DNA of 64,000 nt from Epiperipatus broadwayi (Eukaryota; Onychophora; Udeonychophora; Euonychophora; Peripatidae), in contig JAQFVV010000960.1 of NCBI GenBank assembly GCA_028023455.1, positions 62,001-126,000 of the forward strand, written 5' to 3'. A model generated the notes under the pieces. The model had not been told where the DNA came from. It was given only the letters and a program-made list of their open reading frames with translations, and made no database searches. Shown here piece by piece: positions 1 to 9,749 of the stretch. Numbering within the stretch: the stretch's first letter is position 1; every line of letters starts with the position of its first letter. The position numbers and the translations under genes are program-made.

Positions 1-82
1 CTGGAGCAAAAGATTCATGGATCGATTCCAGTTTGGGTACTTTTGGCATTCAACCTTCTCATGAAATCCTAAGCAATAAAAC
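1..82 (+). mobile_element. 3' part of tRNA-derived SINE (family F)
   Basis: The left edge holds a fragment of the same SINE seen near 29.9 kb and 45.7-46.0 kb. The shared parts are a degenerate B-box-like 'gatcgattcc' followed about 50 bp later by the tail 'cctaagcaataaa'. The tRNA-like head is missing, either beyond the window or truncated. Non-coding. Confidence 0.55.
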
Positions 83-99
83 CTTTTGATTGTTTGTTT

Positions 100-940
100 A
101 TTTTTATTGGTGTGAAAATTCAGGACCATTCCGTCATAAAGCATGTATTTTTTATAACAGCTTTTGCTCTGTAGACGAGTTAAAGACATTAAATGTTTGG
201 ATCTTCACCCTCCTATTCATGGACAGATATTTTTGCATTAATCCACTATTGTTTAAGATCGGGATTAATTTCTATCCAGCTTTACCATTTTGCGGAAGGT
301 AGAACAGTTGTTGAGTTGTCGAGATATTTTCAAATTTTTTATAATTATTATCAACGGAACTTCACATTTCTTAAATTTATTTTAATCCATAATTATCTAT
401 TGTGCACATTACATGATTTTCTCTGTTTACTTTTAATATCTGCATCAGAACGGAAGTAATTTACTTTACTTCAAAGCTAACTATTATACGCATCACATGA
501 CATCTGCTTAATTTCACCATCTACACTAGAAACAATAATTCACTATTTACTCTATCCAGAGCCATCTATTGTGAATTCATTAAATTTATTCTATTCCAGA
601 GCCATCTATTGTAAGTTCAAGTAATACCATATTCAGATTGCCAGAATAGCTTTTAGCGATTGATTTTAATTGTGGAGTAGAATAAATTACTGCTTTCAAG
701 ACTAATTGTAATAAAAAAAATCCTATATTTAAAATAGATGCAAATTAGCACCTATTTAAAAATTATTTCGATCAAGCAAATGACTACTGTGTTAAAGTAG
801 AATTGAACAAAGATTATGGAACAATTAATTAAATGTTGATGATAAAAATAAACTCGATGAGATGTCAGAAAAAGTATATGTATGTCAGCCAAATTAAGAG
901 TCATAGATCACATAACCCTATTCTCTTAAGCTTGTAAGTT
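100..940. other. AT-rich non-coding stretch
   Basis: No gene, recognisable repeat or RNA. Short overlapping open frames at 90-302 and 193-459 lack splice context or any recognisable protein pattern. A short direct repeat, 'ccagagccatctattgt', occurs at about 556 and 596. Confidence 0.5.
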
Positions 941-1182
941 ATAAACAATGAGGATTGCCAATTCCTCATCAAGCTTTATGATAAATGCTTAGCCAGAGCC
1001 AGCATTTAAAATATCTCTGTCAGTGTCTGAACCTACCCTGGCACCTCTCTGAGGAGTGCCAAAGCACGAAACCATGGTCAGGGGTTTGGGGGGGGGGATT
1101 CCTGACAGATATTTTAAATGCTGGCTCTGGCTAAGCATTTATCATAAAGCTTGTTGAGGAATTGGCAATCCACATTGTTTAT
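941..1182 (+). mobile_element. HHE-4-type fold-back element with intact hammerhead
   Basis: Left arm 941-1025 and right arm 1105-1182 are inverted copies of each other (about 78-85 bp with few mismatches) around an 80-bp centre holding a hammerhead motif at 1044-1084. A run of G (1087-1097) follows the ribozyme. The centre resembles the cores of the palindromic elements at 7.44, 20.1 and 35.3 kb. No open reading frame, so mobilisation would need enzymes from elsewhere. The arms could be terminal inverted repeats or the result of joining inverted copies. Confidence 0.75.
1044..1084 (+). ncRNA. Hammerhead ribozyme, structurally complete
   Basis: Every element of a type I hammerhead is visible. 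Core CUGAGGA is at 1049-1055; position 7 is G, which the family tolerates. Stem II is 1056-1059 with 1064-1067, perfect GUGC/GCAC with a CAAA loop. GAA is at 1068-1070. Stem III is 1071-1073 with 1076-1078. The C17 cleavage base is 1079. Stem I is 1044-1048 with 1080-1084, five pairs including one G-U. The first stem II pair is the usual G-C. Predicted cleavage is 3' of 1079. Activity is inferred from structure. Confidence 0.85.
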
Positions 1183-1732
1183 ATGTATGTTAATTGTAAA
1201 AATTCAAAGCTTAATTCTTCATTCCATTAATGATGTTGGAGTGTCTACTAATTAGTTAATGTAATTAGCAAACATTTAAATCTCTACCTGATGAGGTTAG
1301 GTTTAATTGAAATACATGTATAGTGTGGAATGGCTGGTCTATTATTTAATGTTGAATAGCCATTAATAGGATTGAAATTTTTCTATCTTTAATAAAGGAT
1401 GCTAAAGTCTGCTCTTGTTAATTTATATACATTCTAATTGGATGGTGTACTTATTATTAAAACACAGATGAATATGTGGAGTTTCAAGTAAAAAAGGAAG
1501 AAATCAATTTTGTTATTAAATGTTCATGTATCCAAGAGCAAATTCCACATGGATTGTAAGCTTGAGTAGTTGATAGAAAGATAGATGGTAGTGTTCGTTA
1601 AATATTTATCCAATGTTATTATTTTGTATCTTCAGTCTAGTGTCCAGCATAATTATGGGTCTTTGTTGATGAGAAATTTTGGATCTGAATTTAGTATACC
1701 GTGATTTTTTGGATCATACATCTTAACCAGTA

Positions 1733-1830
1733 AACATCACATGATCCCTATCTCATACTAGCACATAATTACTCCTGTTGGCACAAGATGGCACTACTGT
1801 ATGGAGAGTTTTGCTTTCTCTTTTGTATCT
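1733..1830 (-). mobile_element. HHE-1 terminal fragment
   Basis: The segment begins with the HHE-1 end motif 'taaacatcacatgatc' and continues through 'gcacataatta' and 'ggcactactgtatggagag', both found at the outer arms of the 44.1, 46.5 and 62.9 kb copies. The ribozyme part is absent. Orientation is inferred by comparison with 52.2 kb. Confidence 0.6.
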
Positions 1831-1899
1831 TAACCAGTAGTTATTTTTTTTTATTACAGTATCAAACTACCCATCTGAAATTCACAAATATAATTAACC

Positions 1900-2140
1900 G
1901 ATGTATTAACTAACTCCACTTTTCTCTCTTTTTATTTTTCATGTAAATAAAGATACAATAAAAGATAAATGACCCACAAGATGCATTTCGTGCTGAACCA
2001 GCACTCATCAGTTGGCTCAGGTCACCATCTCCCATATATATCTTTATTACACGAAGTGTATTTATGTATGTTGATTTTTCACATTTTCTTTTTCAACCAC
2101 CAAACTTACTCCACTCACAACCTCATTTTCATTCACTTTT
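1900..2140 (-). mobile_element. HHE-2/3-related element, partial
   Basis: A hammerhead core (1969-2025, minus strand) sits in flanks like those of the HHE-2 and HHE-3 units: 'aaaagataaatgac' before it and 'ccatctccca' plus 'aacttactcc' after it. Only one partial unit is present. No coding capacity. Confidence 0.65.
1969..2025 (-). ncRNA. Hammerhead ribozyme, near-intact
   Basis: On the minus strand, core CUGAUGA is at 2011-2005. Stem II is a perfect six-pair GUGCUG/CAGCAC helix (2004-1999 with 1995-1990). GAA is 1989-1987. Stem III AUG/CAU is 1986-1981 and C17 is the complement of 1980. Inner stem I has three pairs (2014-2012 with 1979-1977). An outer six-pair helix (2025-2020 with 1974-1969) reads GUGACC/GGUCAU, a compensated U-A to C-G change relative to the HHE-2 consensus. 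Confidence 0.82.
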
Positions 2141-3185
2141 GATAAACTTAACTGCATTTATCCTAAAATATAATTAACGTTTTGAATCTAAATCAATTTT
2201 CTTTTGAAGGCCATGATGAAATTGTGTGAAGAAGGCACCAGTAATTTTGTGTTCAACACTTTTATTAAAACCTGAGAATGAATTCAAAAGGTCTCATTAT
2301 ATTTAATAATCAATTTCTTGTCGAAGATGGCAGATACTAAACTAAGAAACTGCATATAAAACACAAACATTTATCAATGAAATATTTTTAAGATGGTTTA
2401 AAAGATAACTCATAGGCTCATTACCAGTGGTGCCCTCTATGATCTAGTGCAGCAATAAAACGGCAAGGCTTGACTCAAGATCGATAAATTATATCACCAC
2501 TTCTATGATTACGAGTGCTCAAACTTCTTATAAATTCTCAAGCAATAAACCATTGTATTATGTCATAAGTGATGAAGGATGAATAATATTTAAATTATAT
2601 TTTTATTCTTAGACAGTATATTGTCTTTTAACTCGTCAAATTAGACTAAACTGGAACTTTTACCTGAAGTTAGAAATAGCTAGATATTCATTTACTGGCC
2701 AATAACAAGATATTTAGATAGATTAAGTATGAGCTAGCTGTCTTAAAAAGTTCTAGGCTTGTTTATAAATTTTTAGTGGTGTAAACAAAATCTACATTTC
2801 ACCCAGATTTGGATCGTAGATAAAGTAAGAGGTGTACAGCGAGACCTTTTTTAAAATGAAGTCTGCACAATATTTCTACCACTCGAGTTATTTTTATTTT
2901 GGATAAAGACCGTAGGAACAACACATATCACTAGCTATGCATAATGAATTCAGAATAGGTATTGATCATAACAGGAGACTTGAGAATTGCATTAAATGAA
3001 AAAAATGCAAAATTTTAGCCCCCCTCCCCACATATTTATAAGTGACTGTCTGAATATTTGCTGTGCAGTATTTCAATTGTAATTGTATGTTAGACTATTT
3101 CTATCATCTAGCATTAAATGTCCATGGCTTAATATATAATATGCATTTCAAGTGATTTTCATCGGATGTTGATGCAGTGCTAGCC
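2140..3185. other. Non-coding, no feature recognised
   Basis: AT-rich sequence without a supported gene or RNA. A fragment similar to the 'ggactatttccatcatctaa' motif of the 40 kb tandem repeat lies at 3090-3115, just inside the following array's left flank. Confidence 0.4.
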
Positions 3186-3189
3186 AAGA

Positions 3190-4420
3190 AACAAGCCTGC
3201 AACATTTAGATTCATGAATATTGACTTTCAAGGTCATGTTCTAACTTTCTAATTTATTCACTTTTGCCTTAGATTCATGAATCTTGAATTTAGGCCGACT
3301 TATAACCAACTCGGCTATTTTGCCAAAGGTAACAGTCAGTAAAAATTTCATAATACTTATCTATGAAGATCATCCTGATTTCTTCCACTTTTTTCTTAAA
3401 TTCATGAATATTAAGATGACCTCTAACCAACTAGGCTTTTCTCTCAAAGTGAACAGTCAGTTGAAATATCTAACACTTATCAATGAGGATCCTGATTTCT
3501 CCACATTTCCCTTAGATTCATGAATATTAAGATGCTCTCTAACCCAACTACACCCATCTGTCAACCTCTAACCAATTAGGCTTTTCTGTCAAAGTCAACA
3601 TGAATAGAAATCAATGAGGATCCTCCTGATTTTTCTATTTCCTTAGATTTGTGAATATTGGGGTGACCTCTCACCCAACTAGGCTCATCTATTGATCTCT
3701 AACCAATTTGGCTCTTCTGTCAAAGTCAACAGTAAATAGAAATATCTAATACTTATCAATGAGGATCTTGATTTCTGCACTTTTTCCCTTAGATTCATGA
3801 GTATTAAGGTGATCTCTAATCCAACTAGGTTCATCTGTCAACCTCTAACCAACTAGGCTCTTCTGTCAAAATCAACAGTGAATAAAAATATCTAATACTT
3901 ATCAGTGAGGATCCTGATTTATCCACATTTCCCTTAGATTCACGAATATTAAGATGATCTCTAACCCAACTAGACTCATCTGTCAACTTCTGACCAACTA
4001 GCTCTTTTGCCAAAGTCAACAGTGAATAGAAATATCTAATACTTATCAATGAGAATTCTCCTGATTTCTCCATTTTTTCTCAGATTTGTGACTATTAAGG
4101 TGATCTCTAGCCCAACTAGGCTCATCTGTCGACCTCTAACCAATTAGGCTCTTCTGTCAAAGTCAACAGTGAGTAAAAATATCTAATACTTATCAGTGAG
4201 GAGTCTCCTGCCTTTTCTTTTTCCTTAGATTTGTGAATATTGAAATGACCTCTAACCAAGTAGACTATTTTATCAAAGACAGCAGTCAGTACAAATTTCT
4301 TATTGCAAATCCTTCCGATTTCTTCTCGTTAGTCTTAGATTTGTGAATGACGAATTTATTGTTATTGCTAACCAGCTAGGTTATTCTGCGAAAGAAAACT
4401 GTCTTATTGATTATATGGAA
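3190..4420 (-). repeat. Tandem array derived from a tRNA-like SINE head
   Basis: About ten diverged head-to-tail units, each beginning near 'ttagattcatgaatatt' (about 3197, 3270, 3398, 3510, 3644, 3788, 3935, 4080, 4225, 4337). Spacing is about 112-147 bp, mostly about 145. Each unit carries 'ctctaaccaactaggctctt', whose complement contains the tRNA A-box pattern TRGYnnAnnnGG (tagttggttagag type). A single related copy at 9.1-9.3 kb continues into a B-box-like segment, so the array looks like local amplification of part of a SINE. The short open frames here are products of the repeat. Confidence 0.75.
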
Positions 4421-4450
4421 ATGGTGCCATATATAATTACAACATTTATA

Positions 4451-4462
4451 CCCCCCCCCCCC
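4451..4462. repeat. Homopolymer C tract
   Basis: A run of twelve C in an otherwise AT-rich stretch. Length is probably uncertain in assembly. Confidence 0.9.
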
Positions 4463-4754
4463 AAACCAACATTTTATTATTATTATTAATGTAAAACAAT
4501 ATTTTTTGAAAATTTATTTATGCAATTAAAAATATTATTATCTTTTTTGTTAAACCCAGAAAATATTTATTACAGAATAATCAATATTCTCACATAAAGA
4601 TAAAAAAAAAAAAATTTCACCCTTTTAGCTAAATCGATAATAATTGAAAAAGAGTGAAATTTATTTGATTATATACAAGTTTATATAAGCAAAAAAAAAA
4701 GTTATGTAATATTAATAATAGCAACAAAATTAAAGCTCTATACAATATAAATGC

Positions 4755-5060
4755 TACTCTTTATGCCTAGAACCTGAATTTGAATTCAGGCCAAGTAAAA
4801 CTTGGTTTTTCTAATTAGGCTTAGGATTCTTTTCTAGGTAGTTGGCTCATAACAAGATCATTAACAATCAATTATTAATCAGAAAATTGGTATCTAGCTT
4901 ACTTTTAGCTAGAAGATAAAAAGCAAGGATGGATGGGAAAACATTTAAATCTTCATCAGGTGATGTTTGGTAAGCTGGTGAGTAATGTTTTTTTATTCAC
5001 TGTTACTCTGTAAGAGGGTAAGTTATTGGAGAGATATTTAGACTAAAGGTGACTATTTAA
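4755..5060 (+). mobile_element. tRNA-derived SINE, family G
   Basis: A B-box-like segment ('gaatttgaattcagg') is followed by a body with 'taggattcttttctaggtag', 'ctcataacaagatcattaac' and 'ttggtatctagctta'. The same body occurs at 54.55-54.85 kb and 63.5-63.8 kb. The 5' tRNA half is degraded. Non-autonomous and non-coding. Confidence 0.6.
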
Positions 5061-5394
5061 AATATGTTGTACCTTTTTTTAAAATATAGATAGTGAGCAT
5101 AAGTGTGAATTATATATGTGTGATAATTACCCAAAGGCTGACCATGACAAAATGATAACATCTAATCTTATTATTCATTGCACACCAGCCTTTCAACACA
5201 ATTTATTTTAGCATTTCAATGTTAGAGCAAACTTTAACTATCTTATGACATCAGGATGCATATATAAAGTAATAAAAACACACATTTATATTTGTCTAAA
5301 AATTGTATGTAGTGCCCTCTATACAGTATAATACTAAATCATCCATGCACTTTACTACTGTTACACAATGCTTTATTTACCATCCTCTTTTACA

Positions 5395-5450
5395 GTTTAC
5401 AGTTTTGATTGCCCCAGCAATCTTCTTCAGAACTACAACATAATAGAAAC
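5395..5450 (-). mobile_element. Retroelement end with hammerhead-like core
   Basis: On the minus strand a CUGAAGA heptamer is followed by a stable GAUUGC/GCAAUC hairpin and then AAAAC where a hammerhead would have GAAAC. The sequence lies downstream of the antisense LINE remnant at 5.84-6.40 kb and could be its 3' end. It resembles the 39.6, 58.3 and 60.3 kb ends. Cleavage competence is unlikely because the G12-equivalent base is A. Confidence 0.35.
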
Positions 5451-5839
5451 ATATGAATATAAATATACATGAACATATAACAGATAATTATGAATAAGTA
5501 ATTTTTTAAAAAAAAACTTATTAATTATTATTATTCAATTCGATTTCTTTATCTAAGTACACAACAGCATGGCAGAGTGCTCATAAAAATAGAAAAAAAA
5601 ATACACAGTGTATATTAATTACCACTAAAACATTACATGGTCATATAAAAAGGATAACCTAAATAAAGAGGAAAATTTAAGCACATTAAAACAACGAGGT
5701 TGAATATTTATATATAAAAAGAAACAATCCAAATATCATGCACATGAGACTTAAATGTAAAAATTTAAATTATATCAGAATATAATCTGTTGATTCATAA
5801 TTTTGAAAAGAAGTTTAAGATCTTTACATTGCCATTCAA

Positions 5840-6400
5840 AAATGTAAGATTAAAATCCTCTTTAATAATTATCATTAACTACATTTTGGGATAGGGTTAG
5901 AAATTATAAAGTAAATCTTTTTTGTAATAAGGACTCCAGATAATCAAATCATATTCTAAGATGGAGAGAACCAAAGTCATGAATAATTTGTATTTTTCGT
6001 CACTGAAAAGATAATCCACATCTAAAAATGGCACCCATAATCTTAAAAACTTTACAATAACCTAAACCTTCAGATTTCTGTGAAAATGAGACAAGAAAAT
6101 TTGTTAACATTAATTGACATATTAATTAGATATGATTCTGCTAAAGATTTTACAAAATATCCAGTCAATTGTTAAAATCATTGATATTAAAAAAACATAG
6201 GCACTAAAATACTACCTTGAGAAACACCTAAATTGCATTTGTAATACTTAAAAAAAAGATTTGAATCATGGGATAAGTTTAGGAGAAAAGCCTACTTTTT
6301 GCAATTTGTTAAGGAGAGTGATGTGATATATACTTCATCAAAAGCTTTTGATAAGTCAAAATAATAATACCTTAGAGTTAGATTTACACTGACTGTACAA
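5840..6400 (-). pseudogene. Decayed LINE reverse transcriptase (CR1/L2/jockey-like)
   Basis: Minus-strand translation across frame breaks gives hallmarks of a non-LTR reverse transcriptase. There is a FDLSKAFDEV block (about 6375-6345), LLNKLQKVGF-like sequence just after it, a GVSQGSILVP-like block (about 6230-6200), and finally an ILEYDLIIWSPYYKKDL-like C-terminal block (about 5970-5910). The catalytic YADD region is not recognisable. Several stops and frameshifts mark it as dead. Upstream (6400-6480) a possible fragment of the preceding fingers region is seen. Confidence 0.8.
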
Positions 6401-6479
6401 ACCAATCTATAAATTATAAATATGGTGCTCCGCTATTTTGTTTATTTTGCAGTTGTCTTATAATTTCTTCTGCCACAAC

Positions 6480-7425
6480 CTTTTTTTTCTGAATGACTTT
6501 AGCTCCACATTGTAGTCCTCTATAGGATTCCATGTTTGGACATATCTTCCCAATGAAAGCAGTCAATCAATTTGACACTTTTTAAAAAGAATTCTTACTG
6601 GAGTCTTTGTAATATGAATAGTTCACCATAAAATATCTTTTTTATGAAGTTCTTCATCATTTTTTTCACAAATTCCATTCATTGAAGGTATGATTTTACA
6701 TTAGTGGACTCTAGTATTGCACACAGAAACTGAAGAATATATTATATGGTTGTCTGATCTTCCCATTATGTTATATTGATGGTGAGTCAATATCTCAGTT
6801 CTTTATAATAAATTAATGGTTCTATATACGATTAATTTAAATATAGCATTTATATCTCTGAAATGAAATATTCTCTCTTTTAACTTTGTTGAAAACAGCA
6901 ATGCATTGATGTCAGGGAGGGCTAGGCAGTTTAGGACCTTGATGCATATATGTAATTATCAGGTTCGTAATAACATTACTAAATGCATACAGTATATAAA
7001 TAGGTTTATATAATTATTTACAATAACTAATAAAAGCTGTTGTGGCAAATCCATAATGACTTGTAATCAAAACTAACGGCACTTGGAGAGCTGACCTGGG
7101 TAAATGCAGTCACTTGCAGTCTTCTGCTGCTTCATCTGGTAAGATACCATCTGTTAAGTTCTTGGGAGGCAAAAGATACTCCGCTTTCATCTGTGGCTTG
7201 GCCTTTTTATACCTTCGTTTTTATTATTGTTTATTTCTGGAGCATCAATGCAACTGGATGATGCAACTTCTTGCTAATGCAACTTTTATTTTAATGCGAT
7301 GTAATCCTCAGAAAATTCAAAACCAGATTTAATATGTACATGCAAATGGAGGAGCAGGCTTATATATGTTTTCATCTCGATATGCATTATTATTAATACA
7401 TGACAGTTATCTTACACTTTTACTT
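6480..7425. other. Non-coding, no firm feature
   Basis: Contains open frame 7114-7332, without splice evidence or recognisable motifs, and low-complexity AT sequence. The LINE at 5.84-6.40 kb may extend a little into the left end. Confidence 0.4.
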
Positions 7426-7429
7426 TAAT

Positions 7430-7545
7430 ATATATATATAATCCTAGCACCTCACTGAGGAAGCCAGTAGCAGAAAACGGTCTGGGATTGGGGATATTCT
7501 GTAAAGCTTGTTAAGAGCTTATTTATGAGCTCTATATATAACTTA
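7430..7545 (+). mobile_element. HHE-4 element
   Basis: Carries the HHE-4 consensus features 'ctagcacctcactgagg', 'ggggatattctg' and 'cttgttaagagctta', and ends in 'agctctatatataa', as at 20.1 kb. The left inverted arm present at 20.1 kb is missing here. Confidence 0.7.
7449..7496 (+). ncRNA. Hammerhead motif, one stem III mismatch
   Basis: Core CUGAGGA is at 7455-7461. A short stem II (GC/GC) and GAAA follow. Stem III carries an A where the 20.1 kb copy has a pairing C. C17 then UGGGA can pair with the upstream CUCA. Probably weakened. Confidence 0.55.
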
Positions 7546-7919
7546 TGTATGAGTCAACATTCACATTTTAAAATAGACCAAGTGAAAAGTGTTTTACCCT
7601 CAATTGTGTCAGATGTTAATTTAAAACGTGTCATGTGGTTATACACATTTGTTTGCTTTCTTAATGTTTATCTGCATATTTGTGATGGCAGTTATTTTAC
7701 TAATAATTATATATTGGACCATTTCCATCATCTAAAATTAATTGTTAAATATCTTTAGAAAAATTCAAATTTTATTTAAACTTTTGAAATACATTCAACT
7801 GTTTAGTAATAGCACAAAGATTATTATATAATGTTTTTTGCAATACTTATTCTGAAGAAATACTACGCTTTTTATAAACCTTCCCATACTTCTCATCTCT
7901 ATGCCTATTTGTGTTTCAG

Positions 7920-8036
7920 GTGCAATCAACCCTGAGCAATTATTCTCAGCTCTATAATGCCTCTGGAATTAGTCACACACTAAGATCCATGTGGTTTGCA
8001 TATGGTTCCATAATATTTAACAATAAGAAGTTCCAA
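7920..8036 (+). CDS. Candidate internal exon, 39 codons
   Basis: A long pyrimidine-rich tract ends in 'ttgtgtttcag' at 7919, a convincing 3' splice site. The next 117 bases are open in phase 0 and end at a GTAAAT-type donor (7037+1000, i.e. 8037-8042). The encoded stretch reads VQSTLSNYSQ at its start and ends SMWFAYGSIIFNNKKFQ. The S-M-W-F-x-x-G portion is reminiscent of the pore loop of ionotropic glutamate receptors, but the match is short and I did not find the flanking M1 or M3 exons nearby. An HHE-1 insertion begins directly at the donor. It could be a chance open frame. Confidence 0.3.
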
Positions 8037-8040
8037 GTAA

Positions 8041-8698
8041 ATAAACATCACATGACCACCACCTCTTATGCTTGTGTATAACTCTTGTTAAACCAGGCAA
8101 AACTCACTATACGTATTGCCACACACAGCAAGCTAGAGTAATCAATGGATGCCAGAAGGATTTTATGCACAAGCATTCTGGAATCCATTGATTACTCTAC
8201 CTTGCTGTGTGTGGCAATATGTATAGTGAGTTTTGCCTGTTTTAACAACAGTTATACACAAGCATAAGAGGTGGTGGTCATGTGATGTTTATTGGTTTAA
8301 AACCAATCTTGCCTAATAGGATAGTGGTGGCTATGGTTATTAAAGAACCAAAGACACCAAAATGTATGGGTACTGAACTGAGTTCAGACCCATATGACTA
8401 TATAGGCTAATGGGCTTGGATTGAAAATATTAAGGTGTTTTCAGTTTAAGACTCATAGTTTTGTAGTTAAATGGAGACAAAAGGTGGCTGCTGGAGGGTT
8501 GCATTAGATCCTAAGATCTAGGTGCAGTTGCTCTCATATCCAAGGCTCCTCAATGACAAAGGCCACAAGCCAGAAACTAGTCTGGGGATATTGGATGAGT
8601 AGACACTAGATGGGAATTTTATGCATAAGCCTTCTGGCATCCATTGACTCTAGCTTGCTGTGTGTGGCAATACATATAGTGAGTTTTGCCTGTTCTAA
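8041..8698 (+). mobile_element. HHE-1 insertion: fold-back plus full unit
   Basis: The left part (8043-8291) is a near-perfect palindrome with arms of about 115 bp, running from 'aaacatcacatgaccacc' to 'ggtggtcatgtgatgttt'. The right part (8280-8698) is a plus-strand HHE-1 unit with a mutated hammerhead at 8540-8593, ending 'gccgttctaa'-like as in the 48.3 kb copy. A short possible target duplication ('caagta') flanks the whole at about 8034 and 8699. No open frame. The palindrome would form a long hairpin in RNA or single-stranded DNA. Confidence 0.8.
8540..8593 (+). ncRNA. Hammerhead relic (core mutated)
   Basis: The stem II loop, GAAAC, C17 and the 3' strand of stem I match the HHE-1 consensus, but the core heptamer reads AAUGACA instead of CUGAUGA. 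Two invariant positions are lost, so it should be inactive. Confidence 0.6.
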
Positions 8699-9060
8699 CA
8701 AGTACAATGTACTTAAAAGAAATAACAAATATTGGTTCAACTTGTAGCTATATTCTCAAAGTTTTAGCCAGGAACATCATAACCAAAATTTGGTAATCAA
8801 CAATCTCAGTTATATTCTCTCATGCTTAAATCTTTACTCCTATGAACAACCCCCACCAGATTTCACTCCTGAAAATAAATATCTGAACTTTTCTTCAGTT
8901 TAGTCATCATGATTATACTAGAGTATGGTGCGCTTCAATTTTGGATTCCGTGTAGTTAAAGTTGAACAACTTATCATACCATTACAGTTGTAGTTGCATT
9001 AAACTTTTGCTTATAAATTTGTTTTCTTGTAAATATACAAATATTTTTATATAGTTTTTA

Positions 9061-9067
9061 ATAAAGT

Positions 9068-9104
<37 letters not shown>

Positions 9105-9105
9105 A
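9061..9105 (+). repeat. (TA)n(TG)n microsatellite
   Basis: An alternating TA block passes directly into a TG block. Simple sequence. Confidence 0.9.
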
Positions 9106-9109
9106 AAAA

Positions 9110-9310
9110 ATGGTATATTGTCTCTTCAGATGTTGCTGGCGTGACCAGTGACCATATTAGCATGGGAGTTGAACCCAGATTTTTAGATTCGTGAATATTG
9201 AGTTTTAAGGTAATGCTTCAACCCCCTGAGCTATTCTGTCAAAGGCAACAGTCCATAGAATTTTCACATACTTATAAGGATCCATCTGATTTGCCACATT
9301 TTACTAAGGT
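9110..9310 (-). mobile_element. tRNA-derived SINE related to the 3.2-4.4 kb array
   Basis: On the minus strand an A-box-like segment (tagctcagggggttg, about 9230) and a B-box-like segment (gggttcaactccc, about 9175) are spaced as in a tRNA gene with extra sequence between them. The sequence continues to a 'gacgccagcaacatctgaagag'-like body. The half nearest 9310 matches the unit amplified at 3.2-4.4 kb. Confidence 0.65.
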
Positions 9311-9318
9311 CAAGGTTA

Positions 9319-9586
9319 ATGGATGGCTTTCAACATTATGAATTTATTAAATTACGGGACTATTTAGTATTATCATGCATATCAATGAACATATTTTCAA
9401 TTGGGGAAAAGATAAAAATATTTGATCAAGAGGAAAAAATTCAAGGAAGAAAATTCCAGGAAGCTGCTCGCATGATAATAGCAGATAACTCCGTAAATCA
9501 GCCTGATATGGTAATTCATAGTATTTGGAAACTGTTCATTAACCTTGCTCTTAAAAATAAGTGGAGGAATCAGAAGTCCCTAATAG
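9319..9586 (+). CDS. Candidate exon or transposon-derived ORF
   Basis: An 89-codon open stretch of balanced composition (for example KLRDYLVLSC, KFQEAARMIIADNS, SIWKLFINLALKNKW) ends at a strong donor, TAATAG|GTAAGT, at 9586/9587. The upstream limit is unclear: an AG at 9307-9308 could be an acceptor, but it lies at the edge of an antisense SINE, and another SINE copy in the opposite orientation begins just after the donor. The family was not recognised; a LRDYL-type start is loosely like tyrosine recombinase-like proteins. Could also be part of a larger mobile element. Confidence 0.3.
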
Positions 9587-9594
9587 GTAAGTAT

Positions 9595-9745
9595 ATTAAA
9601 TTTTTTACTATTCCTACTGACTGTTGCTCTTGATAGAACAGCTTACTTTGTTAGAGTGTTGCCTTAAATTCAATATTAAAGAATGTAAAGGGTCAGGTTC
9701 AATCCCATGCTAGTATAGTTACTGATAAAGCCAGCAAGACCCGAA
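9595..9745 (+). mobile_element. tRNA-derived SINE, plus strand
   Basis: Starts with 'ctactgactgttgctcttg', the plus-strand counterpart of the 9.1-9.3 kb SINE. Includes an A-box-like 'tttgttagagtgttgcc' and a B-box-like 'ggttcaatccc' (about 9691). The tail has 'ccagcaagacccgaagaag'. Together with 9110-9310 it flanks the candidate exon as an inverted pair. Confidence 0.6.
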
Positions 9746-9749
9746 GAAG

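Noticed and set aside
8043-8291. Classical DNA transposon with 115-bp TIRs
   Set aside because: Related copies have 13-15 bp target duplications, variable inversion points and head-to-tail units, which fit retroposition better.
9061-9105. Z-DNA regulatory element
   Set aside because: An ordinary (TA)n(TG)n microsatellite with no neighbouring promoter signal.
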